Of a stretch of DNA of 64,000 nt, positions 1-12,692 are shown piece after piece (position 1 is the stretch's first letter; every line of letters begins with the position of its first letter). The stretch is from Atherinomorus stipes (lineage: Eukaryota; Chordata; Actinopteri; Atheriniformes; Atherinidae): assembly GCA_023101725.1 (NCBI GenBank), contig JALJCO010007890.1, forward strand, positions 209,501-273,500. Reading direction: 5' to 3'. The translations under genes and the position numbers were made by a program. Below the pieces are notes generated by a model that was not told the origin of the DNA, made no database searches, and saw only the letters and a program-made list of their open reading frames with translations.

Positions 1-3000
1 CTGAAGTTGTTATAGCTGCAAAGGTGGGCCAGCTCCATTTTAAACCTTACAGATTAAGAATAGGATGTCCCAGATGTCCCAGATGTCCCAGTGCTTTTAG
101 CTATGTCGTTATGAACTTTATGTCTCAGGAGAAAGAGTCAGTCAGTTGTAGCCACAGTTGCTGCTCAGCTTGGCCATTTTATCGAACTACTGTCCTCGCT
201 TGTTGCCGCAGAAGAGGAGAGGAACTGATTCATTCGCGAAAGTGTGCCTCACTCTTCTCTTTCAAGATGATCTGTTTCATCACAGAGGACAACAGTTAAT
301 GGTTAACTGGGAGTTAGACTACTTTTTCGCACTCAAACTAAAAATGAATCCTACTGTCACTAGTATGCTTTATGTATGGAAAGCATTTCAAGATTCTCAT
401 TCACTTTAGATACAGTATAACATCGCCCTGTGTTGCTGAACTGAATTCTGGCAGCAGTTCAACCTTTTACATATTTTATTTGTCTGATTGTATGACTGAT
501 TGTCTCCACAATTCCAAGCATCAGCTCAGTCATCATCAAATGTTCATGGATCCAGCCTGAGAGCTGGATGTGCAGTGTGATAGAAGCAAAGGGAAAAGAC
601 CAAGGAGGGATGAAGGAGAACTGACTAAAGAGGAGAAAAAAAAGAATGATGGCCACAAAAAAAGAGAAATAAAAGAAGAAATGGAGAAGGAATAAGACAA
701 TAAGAAATGGAACAAGAGAACATGTAAAGGAAGGCGAGGAGTGAAGAAGTCAACTAGATTGATTTCTGCTCCTCCTCTTCCTCTCCCCTACTCTTCTCCC
801 TGGAACGGCTCCCTAAAGTCTTTGGATTAATGGCCCCATTTCTGCTGCTCATTCATCAGATTCAGGAAAACATCCCAAAACACAAAGCCTCGCTAGACTC
901 TTGCCTGAACTAGATATCTACCTGCCAAAACATCCAATAGGCTCTTAAGTACTTTCAAAGGCAGGCAAAACAACTTTATCTCTACCTCAGGCAAAACCAG
1001 CAGAGAATTTGTACTGTCCACTGGCACACATGCTTGTTAGCTAGCACACTGAAGATGATCTCATCAGTTCAGCCTTGTGTTGGAGAAACATTGAAGGAAA
1101 GTCAATCCCTGCGCTAAAGGCTTTGGTTTGGTTATGGTATGTATTGTATAATGTTAGACAATGGGGGAATCAGCTCCCATTTCCATCTTCTACAAAATGA
1201 GATGACAGAGAAGTGTTTCCCTTTTCAAGACTTCAAAACAGGAAATGTTGGAATCGTTCATTTTGGTGAAACGTCTTTTTATTGGGTGTCTTTTCTTTTA
1301 CAAAGAATATTGCTGCTCTTATAGTTTTAGTGAAGTTCAGGTTCAGTTATGTTTAAGCAAAAGAATAACTTAGTTAGGTTTAGAAAACAACTAGTTTGGG
1401 TACCCTGGTCTCCTTCTTGTTTTTGTTCTTTCTTCAATAGAGAACAAATACAACCTCTGGCTGACTGTAAGGCCTGGTAGCCCTGTTGTCCTTGTAATAT
1501 CAAAGACCGTTCATCTGGTGTGCTGCATGGAGAGGGAGTTCATATCTGGATGCTGCACGCCTCACTGTTTGGCCTGGTCACATTGTGCGCCAGCTGTGCC
1601 ATCCACTCTGCCCTTTCACAGCATGTGATAGCTAACATGCCAACCTTTGACCAGTCCTGATTAATGAGGCTACAAGCTACGCTCACTGCTGAGACCGAAT
1701 CCCCATGGAGGCTTACAATTGTTCCATGCATACATATATCCCCCCCCCATCTGTCAATTGGCACATTTTCCCCTTTCACCGCTTACTCCAAAGACCCTCA
1801 TCCTCCTCCGGCTCATCCATACATATAATTGGCCATAAAGTCTTCTTCCAGACTTTTTATCATCTATTTGTTTACATTTTCCAGTTTAATGTCTTGTTTT
1901 TACCAGTCACTGATAAACTGGAGGTTTCAGAAGGTCTCCACTCGAGGAAGAGATTGAAATGAATGGAGGAGGAGGAATTAAGTGTGGATGTGGGGAAAGA
2001 GGAGAGGCAAGGAAGAGAGTAAATCAGATGGATGATGGAGCAAATCTGGCATTTGTCATGACCAAGGTCGGCCCGAGAGACACCGTCATCAACTTAACGA
2101 TGTAAACAAAGTTATAATTCAAATAACCTCTCCTGCTCTCGCCCTCCCAGTCCGTCTCTCTCAGCATCGCTCCACATCACTCTCCATTCCTACAGCTCCC
2201 TTCTCTTTCCTTTTCTTTGTAACTTTAAACAAGCATTTAAAGACTCTTCAAGCTGACCTTTAATTTTGAAGACGATATTTAAAAAGTGCTGAAAAACAAA
2301 CGAGTCAGACGCTGGTTTGAGATTCAGTAGCTGGATTTAATACTATTTGAATTGTCACACATAATTGCTTGAATTTTTGCCTTCTTTTTCCTTTTGTTAG
2401 CTCATGGGCCACTTCAGAGTTAGAAATATTTAGTTTCATTCAGTTCAGTGTGCTGAAAGTTTTTTTTTTTTTAACTCCTTTGTTCTACTGGACATTCATG
2501 CTTAAATATAAAGAGAATAATTTTCTTCTAGGCTTACCTTATTATTTTCCACAGTAATTAGAATAATCAAAAGTTTCAATGGCTAATGATGAAAAAGCAG
2601 CCCAATGTTTCAAAATGAGCTACTTAGAGTAACACTGTGGAAATTGGAAGACACGTAATGTTTTGCTGGTGCATTTTAATTTAAAAGTTAGGTGCACCAG
2701 TGTTCAGAAAGTTAGTCTGGAGGCATACATGCATCAACTTATTCTTGACTTAAGAATATAGTAGAAGTGCAACACATAGTTTATGCAGGTATTTGTGAAT
2801 CTTTTGACGTATATGACAAACTTCTGTTGTCTTTTAAATTGCTCTCTCTGATAAACTAGGCTAACTTATATCTCCTCTACATTGTTTAACTGGCACCTAC
2901 CTGTGCTGTCAGCAGTCAAATCATCATTCTCAGTGGGGTGTTAAGTTATTCCCTACTTTAAAAGGCATTTGATGAAAAGGTTGTTTCAGGGGAGCTCATG

Positions 3001-5368
3001 CTTTAAAGCTTGTAAAGTTTATATCTAATTCTTCCTTTTTAAATGCTATTTGAAGAATATTCTGCCAGAAGTGATCTGACATATTTCTTGCGATAGACTG
3101 ACAGCATGGTATTCAAAAGTAAAAATGTATGTGTCAAACATTAGGCTGCATCAGTTTTCACCATGTTTCTTGTTTTGAATCTGAGCTTTTCAGGTCCCGA
3201 TCGCATCATTTACCTTCCTTTTTGTTTTCCCCCTTGTCATGAATATCATAAGAAGATCTTTTTGAAAGTCAGACTGTGGTTTAAGTCACCTCAGACAACT
3301 TGCACTGGGAAATTTGTACCAGTTCTGACAGCATGCAGTTATAACTGCATAAGTTAAAACATGTTATGAGATTAAATTGTGCCATTATAGTAAAAGTAAA
3401 CTATTTCTGCCCCTATATAAAGATGAACTGGTGCAACTGTCAAGCAAACTACCATGGGTACTTCCACAGCTCTTGACTGTCCAGCCATGGTGCTTTTTTT
3501 TTTTCATTTTGCAGGCAGCATGTCTCTGGAGACCTCTGAGGATGGATGAAATTAAATGATTACAACAAACATGCTTCATGTCACCTCAGTGAGAGGAGCA
3601 CTGATACATTGTTATTGCCAAATCAGGTTATTTAATTCACTGAGTGGCTCAGTGATGAGTGATTATCCCGCTGTAATTGAGGAATTACAGTATGTTTATT
3701 TCGGGTGCATCACTTGGTCTGCTGAGGCAGACAAAATTACAGGTTTCCTCACATTTGCTCCCTAGAAGAGTTGACCTCTGAAAACACCTGTCTCACCTCA
3801 TGGCCTTAACAAAATGTTTTTCAGTACCTACTGTATCACTCTGAGGTAAAACATCATTTAAACATAGCTTCAATATTATTGCATTTATTCATTAAAATCA
3901 AAAATTGACTCAAACACTAACTTGTCCAACACCAGTTCTTCCATTACACACAAAGAAATTCCATTGATTGTTTTCAAAGCTTGAAACTGACAAATAGGAA
4001 GATGCATGATTTCCATTTTCAGGTGAATAATATCTGCTGCTTCATTGCTACAGTAACTGTTTTTCCCCATCCATCCATTTGCATCAGTTTCAGTCAGAGT
4101 CGCTTGAAGTCTCCTTCTCTGCATGCTGGCTGTAGGAAAACATGCTACCTGCTGTGTCGAACTCAGAGTTTGGTGATATTGTGTGTTCGTTAGATCACTC
4201 CCGCCTGAACCGTTATTGGCTTACAAAAGTAAGGATGTCTCTGAGTTTATCCATCAGTAGATTAGCACTTAATACGCCTCGCTCCTTTAAGTACATTCTT
4301 TAAACCATAAAGCACCCCGGGGAGTCTAAAGTCTGTATCAAAACTCACAAATGCATACAGAACATCTTTACTGTAGACAAGTTGAAAATGAAAACACACA
4401 TTCACATAGAGGTTAACTCCTAGTTTTAAGCTTGATATTGCTGAAGCTTTGCTCTTTGGCAAGATGCAGGGATTTTAGGCTCTTTTAATATTCAGATTTG
4501 TTTTCCTTTTTTTTTTTTTTTTTAAATCTAAAAGTATTCAGCAGTCCTAAAAATATGTCCTGGGTCACAAAAACAAGGACTTGTGCAGCAGATGGTAACC
4601 CCCCCACAGAGCTCTGATCTGAACCTCAGTGACTCAGTCTGGGATTAAATGAGTAGACAGAAGACACTGAGACAGACTAAATTCACACAAAAAACAACAA
4701 CAACTCTTGTCTTAGATATTCAGACATAGCAAAGGACAGTGTGAGTGGATGGAAGATGTCTGGCTCTGGTAAACTGGTTCAGATGAAATATTCATGGTAT
4801 TATTTCAAAAGAACCTTAATTCTTTTTTTAGTGGTCAGAAAAATGCGCACAGCACCGTGCTCACTTATAAACAACAGAAACATTAGTCTCAGATGGCTTA
4901 TCCAGGATCCCGTCATCTAATCTTTTCCTATTAGGCTCATCTTACATTTCCAGTAAGTAGCTTGTTAGAAAAATCTCATAATGCGCTCAGCTACATTCAT
5001 AGTTTTTCGGTCTAAAACAACAGTAAAGTTTCAAGTCTAAATTCACATATTTGTTAAGGCTTCGGTTTGCTTCTGATTCTCAAAACGAAAACAAGAAATC
5101 CAGAGACTGATAACTGATTGAGTGAAAAATTTATTTAATTTAAAATGAAATGATTTTCTTCTTTTAAGAAAAAAAAAAGTCATACCATTCCAACGAAATC
5201 AGTGTTTCTAAATCTTCAAACAACTTGAACAGGAGAAAAATTCAAGATTGAAGTCATTGTCCCACAAGGAATGTGTCTCGTGCTTTCACCCCTGCTGTCA
5301 CTACAGTGTTGGCATGCATACAATTTACACTCAACCACACAAAGCATAAATATATATATATGTATATA

Positions 5369-6426
5369 TGTGCAAAAAAGTGTTTGGGGTTAGGGTTCCT
5401 GATATCTTAATTTTTTTGTATGTTTGTCAAACTTAAAATTTTTCAGAACATCAACCAAATTTAAATACAGTATTAGACAAAGATGACACAAGGAAACACA
5501 AAATGCAGTTATTAAATGAAGATTTTTATTAGTGGTGGGGGGGGGGGGGGATCCAAACCTTCATGTGTGAAAAAGCGATTACCCCCTAAACCCAGCAAAA
5601 ACTGCAATCAAGCGTTTGTGATAACTGGCAATGAGTCTTCTACAGCGCTGTGGAGGAATTCTGGCCCACTCATCTTTACAGAATTGTTGTAATTCAGCCA
5701 CATTGGAGGGTTTTCCAGCATGAACCACCTTTTTAAGGTCATGCCACAGCATCTCAATCAGATTAAGGTCGGGACTTTGACTAGGCCACTCTAAAGTCTT
5801 CATTTTGTTTTTCTTAAGCCATTCAGAGGTGGACTTGCTGTTGTGTTTTGGATCATTGTTCTGTTGCAGAACACAAGTGTGCTTCAGTCTGAGGTCATGA
5901 ACAGATGGCCGGACATTCTCCTTCAGGATATTTTGGTAGAAAGCAGAATTCATGGTTCCATTTACCCCAGCAAGTCTTCCAGGTTCTGAAGAAGCAAAAC
6001 AGCCCCAGACCATTACACTAACACCACCCTATTTTACTGTTGGTATGATGTTCCTTTTCTGAAATGCCGTGTTACTTTTATGCCAGACGTAATGGGACCT
6101 ACACCTTCTAAAAAAATTAACTTTTGTCTCATCAGGCCACAGAGTATTTTCCCAAAAGTCTTGGGGATCATCAAGATGATTTCTGGCATCCTGAGACGAG
6201 CCTTTATGTTCTTTTTGTCTTTGTTTCTGATTTGTTCCTGAATTTCTTTGGATTGCAGCATGATGTCTTTTGGTCTACTTAACTTTGTCAGGCAGGTCCT
6301 ATTTAAGTGATTTCTTGACTGAGTACAGATGTGGCGGTAATCAGTTTGATGTTCTGAAGCATATAAGTGTGACAAACATGCAAAAAAGTAAGAAAGAAAT
6401 CAGGAAGAGGGCAAACACTTTTTGAC

Positions 6427-6432
<6 letters not shown>
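5369..6432 (-). mobile_element. Internally deleted Tc1/mariner-like transposon with long terminal repeats
   Basis: The two ends form an inverted repeat of roughly 85 bp, at about 5369-5454 and 6344-6432. Both carry the order AAAGTGTTTG, TTCCTGAT, GTTTGTCA and CAGAACATCAA when read inward. The element sits in a TA-rich tract, so the TA target duplication is hidden inside flanking TATATA. A transposase remnant lies between the ends on the minus strand. Autonomous fish Tc1 elements are about 1.3-1.6 kb; this copy is about 1.06 kb because the DNA-binding region and part of one end are missing. A 14-G run at 5537-5550 lies inside it. I am confident of the superfamily; the exact ends are approximate because of the simple-repeat flanks. 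Confidence 0.85.
5579..6261 (-). pseudogene. Tc1-like transposase remnant (DDE domain kept, helix-turn-helix deleted)
   Basis: This is a broken DDE transposase, the cut-and-paste enzyme of Tc1/mariner elements. The C-terminal part (5579-6013) is an open frame beginning MVWGCFASSE, with the second catalytic Asp in NDPKHNSK and the third acidic residue in SPDLNLIEMLW. The first catalytic Asp is in WPDETK, in the same frame just upstream but separated by an in-frame stop after PTVK. Further upstream, the protein start (MLQSKEIQEQ) runs almost directly into NIKARL. The paired helix-turn-helix DNA-binding region expected between them is absent, and a one-base shift follows. An intact enzyme would be about 340 residues. 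The copy cannot make active transposase. It is unrelated to the host gene, which runs on the opposite strand. Confidence 0.85.

Positions 6433-6477
<45 letters not shown>
6432..6477. repeat. (TA)n microsatellite
   Basis: About 23 uninterrupted TA units directly abutting the right end of the Tc1-like element. A shorter TATATA tract also abuts the left end, so the element probably inserted into an existing TA repeat. Confidence 0.95.
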
Positions 6478-6485
<8 letters not shown>

Positions 6486-6499
6486 TTTAAGTATTTCTA

Positions 6500-6902
6500 G
6501 GTATTTTTAATCCCTCCAGTGTTTTCTTCATGGGGTCCTTCATGTCGGTGTCTATGCCTGCTTTAGCGTTGGGGCCGTTGCCGTGGTCGATGTCCCTGTC
6601 CAGGTGGTCAGGGTCCGGCACTGCAGCCTTATTGCCGTGGTGTGGGCCTGGTCTGGGTGGCTGCCTGTGGTGGCAGCCTTTGTGACAGTGAGGTGGATGG
6701 GGTGTGCGTGTGTGTTTGTAGGGGGGAATTAAAATTGGTGTGCATATGAGAGAGAGAATGTATGTGTATGCATGTGTATGTGTGTTGTTTGAGATAAACT
6801 TGGGGGACTGTTGGTGTAATACATTGTTTTTAATATGTGAGGCACTTTGTAAAGCTGTATTGCATGAAAAGTGCTATATAAATAAAATTTGATTTGATTT
6901 GA
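6500..6902 (+). mobile_element. 3' end of a non-LTR retrotransposon (L2/CR1-type tail)
   Basis: A GC-richer block (6520-6700) is followed by GT-rich sequence. It ends in GGCACTTTGTAAAGCTG, then AAAAGTGCTATATAAATAAA and tandem ATTTG units (TTTGATTTGATTTGAT, 6888-6902). This order, a stem-loop-like GCACTTT...AAAGTGC followed by AATAAA and short tandem units, is the usual 3' end of fish L2/CR1-clade LINEs and the SINEs that borrow it. No reverse transcriptase is attached, so it is a 5'-truncated copy. Confidence 0.7.
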
Positions 6903-8003
6903 TATATATATAGATAAATAGATGGATAGATAGATACATACAGTTTCTTTTTAAATTGCATGCATACAATATGTTGTTAATAAAAAATCAGGGATGAAAG
7001 CAAAATCAATTAAAAAAGACAGATAATCATTAAGAACAGAGAAAAAGACCATTCATTTCCAATGTAAAGGGTTGATTACTTAAAAACTTTTATTACTCTG
7101 AGGTTAGGTCCTGCCTGATTCTTGTTCAGTTCTTGGGAAAATTCCCTCAAACTCAACTATTTTATCAGCCAAGTTGTTCCTCCAGGAACTATCAGACTTA
7201 ATGAATGAGTGTTTTCTCTACTAAAAATCATTTTTCCACTGCAGAATCTGTTTTCTTTTTCGTTTCTTTCTGTCTTTCCTTCCAGAATTTGCAGATCACC
7301 CTCATGGTGAATAAAGTTGTCATCCTGAGTTCAGTTGATTCAGCTTTTCTAATTATGCAGTGACCTGTTTTGGTTGCCATCGTTAGCTGATGGAAACTAA
7401 TTAGGCAGACAGAAAGATGGGTTTCAACAAGCTTGTTAGAGTGCAGTCAGTCATGGTACACAAACCCTGAGATGAGAGCCTAACATATGGCTGCAACGAT
7501 GCTCTGAGGATGAGTGTGTGTGTGCTTGTGGATGCAAGTGGGCCAGTTTGTGTTTTGCTCTCGTGCATGTTGGTTTTCATTTTTGGTTTATATGTTTGGT
7601 TTTTTTGGGGGGGGTTCTTCTATTAGACATAACTTGGATATTATTCTAGTTTTGGGAAATAGCAGCAAGCATCTTAGTCTGCTCTGTACGCGGTCTGAAT
7701 TTTTTTTGCCTTTTTCCTCACTTCAAAGCCTCTTAATCAATACAACTAATTCTTTAGGGAATTAGGGGGAAGTTGGGAGGTGCGGCTGAGATGGGTTACA
7801 CGGACTAACCTGTATATTGAAGTTCAGACATTTAAGCCAAGAAAATCTCCTTCTGATCACAGTTTAGTCGCTTGTGTATCCAGATTAAACTGAGCTATGT
7901 TTCCATTAAATCAGTGGATGAACAAACTGTCCTGCTGTCCCTCCAGCTCTGATTAGGAACTTATGTTTCTGTCCGTCTCTCCTTCTGTTTCAATTTCAAT
8001 CAG

Positions 8004-8119
8004 ATCCAGTCCACGGTCCCCAAAATGTCAATGTGGTGGATGTGAGAGCTCGCCAGCTGACAATTCAATGGGAAACTTTTGGATACGCTGTGACACGCTG
8101 CCACAGCTACAATCTGACG
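8004..8119 (+). CDS. ptprt: ptprt exon: first half of fibronectin type III repeat 2
   Basis: Internal exon of a receptor protein tyrosine phosphatase of the R2B (MAM-Ig-FN3) group, best matched to PTPRT. This group mediates homophilic cell-cell adhesion at the plasma membrane and dephosphorylates junctional phosphotyrosine proteins. The exon opens with two bases completing a codon, then reads [19 protein letters not shown] and continues to CHSYNLT. The [13 protein letters not shown] strand and the Trp are FN3 core. NLT at the end is an N-glycosylation sequon. The acceptor is TTTCAATCAG; the donor is ACG followed by GTAAGA. It ends on a codon boundary and joins the next exon in phase. The first codon depends on an exon outside the window. 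PTPRM and PTPRK are the alternatives; PTPRM shares this segment closely, and the following exons favour PTPRT. Confidence 0.95.
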
Positions 8120-9056
8120 GTAAGAACAGCTGTTTGCAAAAATGCATAATCAAAAGCCCCAAAAGACACACAAAAAAACTTTCAGAGGGTTACATAAAAG
8201 CTGTATACCATACAGTATGTATTTCATCTTTAGTAAAGTTAACATTTCAGCCCTGGTTGAGAGGGTAGATGACCACCACGCCCTGGTCCATAAAAGAAAA
8301 GAAGCATCTCACATCAGCAAGACGAGGGAAGAGCCAGGAGGAGGAAATGGGACCGGGGCTAAATCCCCCCAATAAACATCTCCAGTTTAGGAAATTAACA
8401 CTCACTTGAGCTAAAAGTGGACTTTAAACTTAATTTACGATATATGTAGTGAATATTGTAATTTTTTCAGATGAATCATGGGATCCATTCAAATATTAGA
8501 GTAATAAAGGTTAGCTGGTGGTGGGATGGAGGATTGAAAGCGAAAGGAAAAAAATAACCAAAAAATGTGTCAGTGATTGTATTTGCCACCATACAGTTTA
8601 AAGAAATTATTCTGTTTGTAATATTTTGTTAGTGTGACATGGTACCTGTACAACTGTGCTGTCTGATTTATTCATGCTGAACCACTTTGTAAAGTTTTGA
8701 TACTGCAGGCATGCATGCACGTTTTTACAGCAGAAGTCGTCTTCCTGCTGAGAATAGGAGCGTTTTGTTTCCTCTAAAATTTAGAAGCAATTTTGATGTG
8801 GTCCAGAAAGTTTTTTAGTGAAAGCTAGCAGTTGTAAAGTTCAGACTTTTTCTATGTACTGAAGGCAAAGCTTTGCATAACTGTGCCAGATTACATGTAT
8901 TCCAATATGAGTGCACACTTGTATTCAACATTTCCTTCTGAGGAAACATGTGTTATAGAATAAAGTGACAACTCATACCAAGAGTTGCAAGAATTTCAAA
9001 GACAGCTTGCTCTTTAAAGAGTTGAAGTAAAAACATCATGACTTGCTTTTTTTCAG
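8120..9056 (+). other. ptprt: Short ptprt intron within FN3-2
   Basis: A 937 bp phase-0 intron with donor GTAAGA and acceptor TTTTTTTCAG. I see no further gene, and nothing clearly repetitive apart from a purine-rich patch at about 8295-8390. Confidence 0.85.
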
Positions 9057-9237
9057 GTACAATACCAGTATGTGTTCAACCAGCAAGAGTTTGCAGCTGA
9101 AGAGTTGATCCAGACGTCGTCACATTACACTCTGAGGGGCCTGAGGCCCTTCGTCACAGTCAGGCTGCGACTCGTTCTGGCCAATCCTGAGGGCAGCAAG
9201 GAGAGTGAAGAGATAGTCAAACAGACGGAGGAGGACG
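9057..9237 (+). CDS. ptprt: ptprt exon: second half of fibronectin type III repeat 2
   Basis: Starts in phase 0 with [12 protein letters not shown], passes through the strand-loop [14 protein letters not shown] and ends in KQTEED plus the first base of a Val codon (60 codons plus one base). TLRGLRPF is the FN3 'tyrosine-corner' region; [10 protein letters not shown] is the F-G loop typical of the R2B group. The YVFNQQ and [14 protein letters not shown] segments match PTPRT rather than PTPRM or PTPRK, whose corresponding strands differ strongly. They are the main basis for the gene symbol. Acceptor TTTCAG, donor GTGAGT. The codon usage is GC-rich compared with the surrounding AT-rich intron, as expected for coding sequence. 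No stop or frameshift is present. Confidence 0.96.
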
Positions 9238-11335
9238 GTGAGTAAAATGTCTCATCATCTGGAGACTAAATGAAATTACAGTAGAAGTTGATGTCTTTAT
9301 AACTCGTAGAGAGCTTGAGTTCTGATTGATCGGTTTTTGATGAAATTTGGAAGATGAACAATAGATTTGAACTGATGTGGCATTATCCTGAATGCTGGGC
9401 AGCTTGTAGAAAGGCTTCATAGTGATGAGCAGGTTGAATCCAGGATCAGTGTTGAGCTCTGATGCATTTGCACACTGACTTCTCCTGTGACAACATTAGT
9501 TTTCTCCTGAGACATTTTGAGTGCAAGACTTGAAGCGTGAAGAAGTGCCTTGTAATTAAAAAGCTCCAGTCTCAAACAAAACCCTCCATTTTGGAAATCT
9601 GCTTGTTGGATGTTTTTCATATATTACTATTATTGTTTTGAATGGTCTAGGGATCTCATTAGGTAAACATAACATTGCTAAGAAACTTCCAAGTTTTCAA
9701 ATAAGGGAAATGTTATATCTTAGCATGAAATGAAACTGATAATGTGCTTGCTCGTACTCATATGCTACCCAAATCAAAAGCCCTGCTTCAGCAGAGCTAC
9801 AGAAGAGACAAAGGACAGCCTTAATTGAGCAGAATGAACCATGAGAAACAGCAGATTTAAAGTGACACTGGTTTGATGCCAAAACCTGCACCAAACATCC
9901 GTGAATCATTGCTGCATGTTGCTGCAGCGTAGCGACGGTATGCTAACACACATTATAAGAGTCTCAAGTTTGACTGCACTCCAGCACTTCATATTATTTC
10001 AAAACAACCACTTTTAAAACTCCTGGTTCCTTTCCAGAGGGCTCAGTGTCACACTGATTCAGAACAGAGTGTATGCCCTCTCCACAGCTACTAATAATTC
10101 ATTGATGCCGAACATTTCTCTCAACAGCACGCCTGCGATAAACTGGGATAGCTCAGCGCCATTAGAGCAGTGCCTGATAAGCAGGATAAAAGCATCGTTC
10201 TAATGATGCCAAATCTCTCATCTCCTTCACAGCCTCCTCAGGGCTCACTGTTCTTCTGCTGATCTCACAACTAATATCCTCTGAATTTAGCTTCTGGGGA
10301 ACATCACATCTAGGCATCTTAAATTCCTAGCTTTGCTAGCAGAACACACACATACTGTGCATTGCCTCAGCTCCTTGAAAAGCCAAAGCAAAAAAAAAAA
10401 AAAAAAACCTAACACAACTGGGGAGTAGAAATGGCTTTTGGGGGGATAGGAAAACGGCCTTAATTGTTTTATTCTTAATCGTTTTTTATTTAACCATCGT
10501 TAATCTCCTGGTTGTAATTCAGTAATTAGGGAACAGAACAGCGATTGTTCACACGGAGGCTAATTGCTGTTTGAGCGGTAATGGCTGTATGGAACTGGGG
10601 CTCCTTTCTCTGTCTTTTACACATGCATACACAGCCATATATGCCTTTTCTATTACTTTCTAATCTTGCTGATTACACAGAAATTATCTTTAACCTATGT
10701 TTAGGGGCAATTTGAGGGATTTGCAATTAGAAAATGAAATTACTTTACCCCTGCTCAGTCCCTCGTCTTCCCTGGTTTATAGCAGTAATCTCTGGATGAG
10801 AGCCTTTCAGGTTTTAATCAAGTCCTACTGCATTGTTGCACAGTTGAGATTTGCATACTAACATGCACACACACACACAAACACACACATATATATAGTC
10901 AATTGAGCCATGTTAAGTCATGGATGCTCTGGCTACCTTTTTTAATTTGGCACATTCATTAATGTAGAAAATCCTTCTTTAGCCGCATGCTGCTTGCACA
11001 TAAAGAGTTCCCATGTTTACTTTGGAAGCTTCTATTCTTCATCCTGCTGCATCACACAAATCACTTACTGCTTCAAAGAATCACATTTAAAGAGTTGTGT
11101 CAGAGCAAAAGTTGATGGATGTGTTCAAAGCTTTGTGCTCAAAGGATTTGAGGGATATAATGTGTGAAGGTGAGAGATGGTTTTACTTGAACCTGTGCAG
11201 TTGTACACAAGCACCTGATTCTGAATCCCTTCATCAGTGTTTATCTAGTAAAGAAACTATTGATGGCAGGTGATGATGATGCTCAGAGTGAAGATGGTGA
11301 TGTTTTATGTTGATCAAGAAATAAAAGTGAAATCA

Positions 11336-11400
11336 ATCAATCACAGTTTATTTATACAGCACTTTCCATACTTTTTTGTATCGTAGTGCTTTGCAGTTAT
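11336..11400 (-). mobile_element. LINE/SINE 3' tail remnant, minus orientation
   Basis: TCAATCAATCACAGTTTATT followed by TATACAGCACTTTCCATAC and GTGCTTTGCA is the reverse complement of the common fish LINE/SINE 3' end (GCACTTT, AAAGTGCTATATAAATAAA, tandem tail). No body sequence is recognisable next to it. Confidence 0.5.
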
Positions 11401-12180
11401 GACAAAAAAACCAAAAAGTCTCTTTGCATCAGTCTCTGTCTCCCTCTCTCTATTGATTTCACACACACACACAAACACACACATGGACACAAAAATCACC
11501 CAATTGAGCCCAAGTGCACAGCTGAGCAGAGAAACAAAATCAGTGATGAAGAACTAGAGATGAGGTAAATAAAAAACAAAACATAAAACAATCAAAATAG
11601 ATTAAGATGATGAATAAATGAATGAATTAAGAAGTAATATGGTACGGCAGATAAATGAAATAAAAAAAAGCATGAAATACAACTAAAAAACCTATAATAC
11701 TTATTAAAATATTTCATAAATAAAAATTACAATGGAAATATGAATTTAGATCAAAGCCGGGTTAAAAAGATGAGATCTTAACTTCCAGCTGTCCTCAGGT
11801 TGGGTTGTTCCACAAACTTGGACCATCTGTCATTAAAACCAAATAATAAAAATGTGTTTGTTTTACTGTCATTAATCTGTGACTCACAACTCAACAACTC
11901 CACTGTTTTTACTGAATGCACAAACGAAAACAAAAGGCTAGCGATGTGAAAAGATATACGGACGTTCCTGAAGAGATTGAAACTACAGTATAAATACTTT
12001 TTTTTTTTTTTTTATGACAGACCTTAACCTAATAATTACAAGCCTTGTTTGGGTAAAAAAAAAACAAAACAACAGATGAAAGGATAAATACAACTTTAGA
12101 AGATTCACTACTTTAAAAAACAAATAAAAATGATCTTTCAAAAAATAATAAAATCATTAACTTTTAAAACACAACACATG

Positions 12181-12185
12181 CACAC

Positions 12186-12216
<31 letters not shown>
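12181..12216. repeat. (CA)n microsatellite
   Basis: About 18 CA units with one CG interruption; a potentially polymorphic dinucleotide locus. Confidence 0.95.
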
Positions 12217-12220
<4 letters not shown>

Positions 12221-12624
12221 GCCTTCAAATGGCACTTTAATTGGATGCACCATATACTCAGCTGTGTTGTGCATTTGCCAGATGTGTTAGAGGCTCTGAA
12301 CACTGTCGACCAGTGTATAATCTCATTTCTACAGATCACAATAACACCCACTGTGTAACCACAGTAATTGTACGAGATGTAACATCTGTAGGCTGAAATT
12401 GGCTCATATTCTCATCAGAACACTGAAACAAAAATGAACATTTATGCAACAAAATTAACACTATTTCACAATGGAGGAGTAGCTTCATGTATGTGGGCTT
12501 TAATCAGATGTTCCTTAGCTACGCAATTATTTTTTAATGACATGGCTTGTGTGAACACAGTTATCGAAAATAGAACTAATGTTGATTTGTTTTAACTGGG
12601 TCACAATGAACTGTTTTATATGAT

Positions 12625-12692
12625 GTTTGTAAAGAGCATTGAGATGATTTTGAGTTTAATTGGTCATATATACAAATAAAGCTGAATGAATT
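12625..12692 (+). mobile_element. LINE/SINE 3' tail remnant
   Basis: TTTGTAAAGAGCATTGAGATGATTTTGAG followed by ATATATACAAATAAAGCTGAATGAATT resembles the widespread tail in which a CTTTGAGATGA motif precedes CTATATAAATAAA and GAATT units. It is strongly diverged and carries no coding sequence. Confidence 0.5.

Larger units (their letters stand above)
1..8003 (+). other. ptprt: ptprt intron, 5' end outside the window
   Basis: Intronic sequence upstream of the first exon seen here. No exon of the preceding FN3-1 or Ig/MAM region was recognised on either strand. Contents: three tandem 9 bp units at about 64-90, several homopolymer runs, the deleted Tc1-like element near 5369-6432, a (TA)n microsatellite after it and a LINE 3' end at about 6500-6902. 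The rest looks like single-copy AT-rich intron. The last 40 bases are a good polypyrimidine tract ending in CAG at 8001-8003. Confidence 0.85.

Noticed and set aside
5579..6013. 145-codon transposase frame as a functional gene
   Set aside because: Upstream part has an in-frame stop, a frameshift and a deleted DNA-binding region.
1..8003. Search for the preceding FN3-1 exon
   Set aside because: No frame with FN3-1 features and a phase-1 donor was found.
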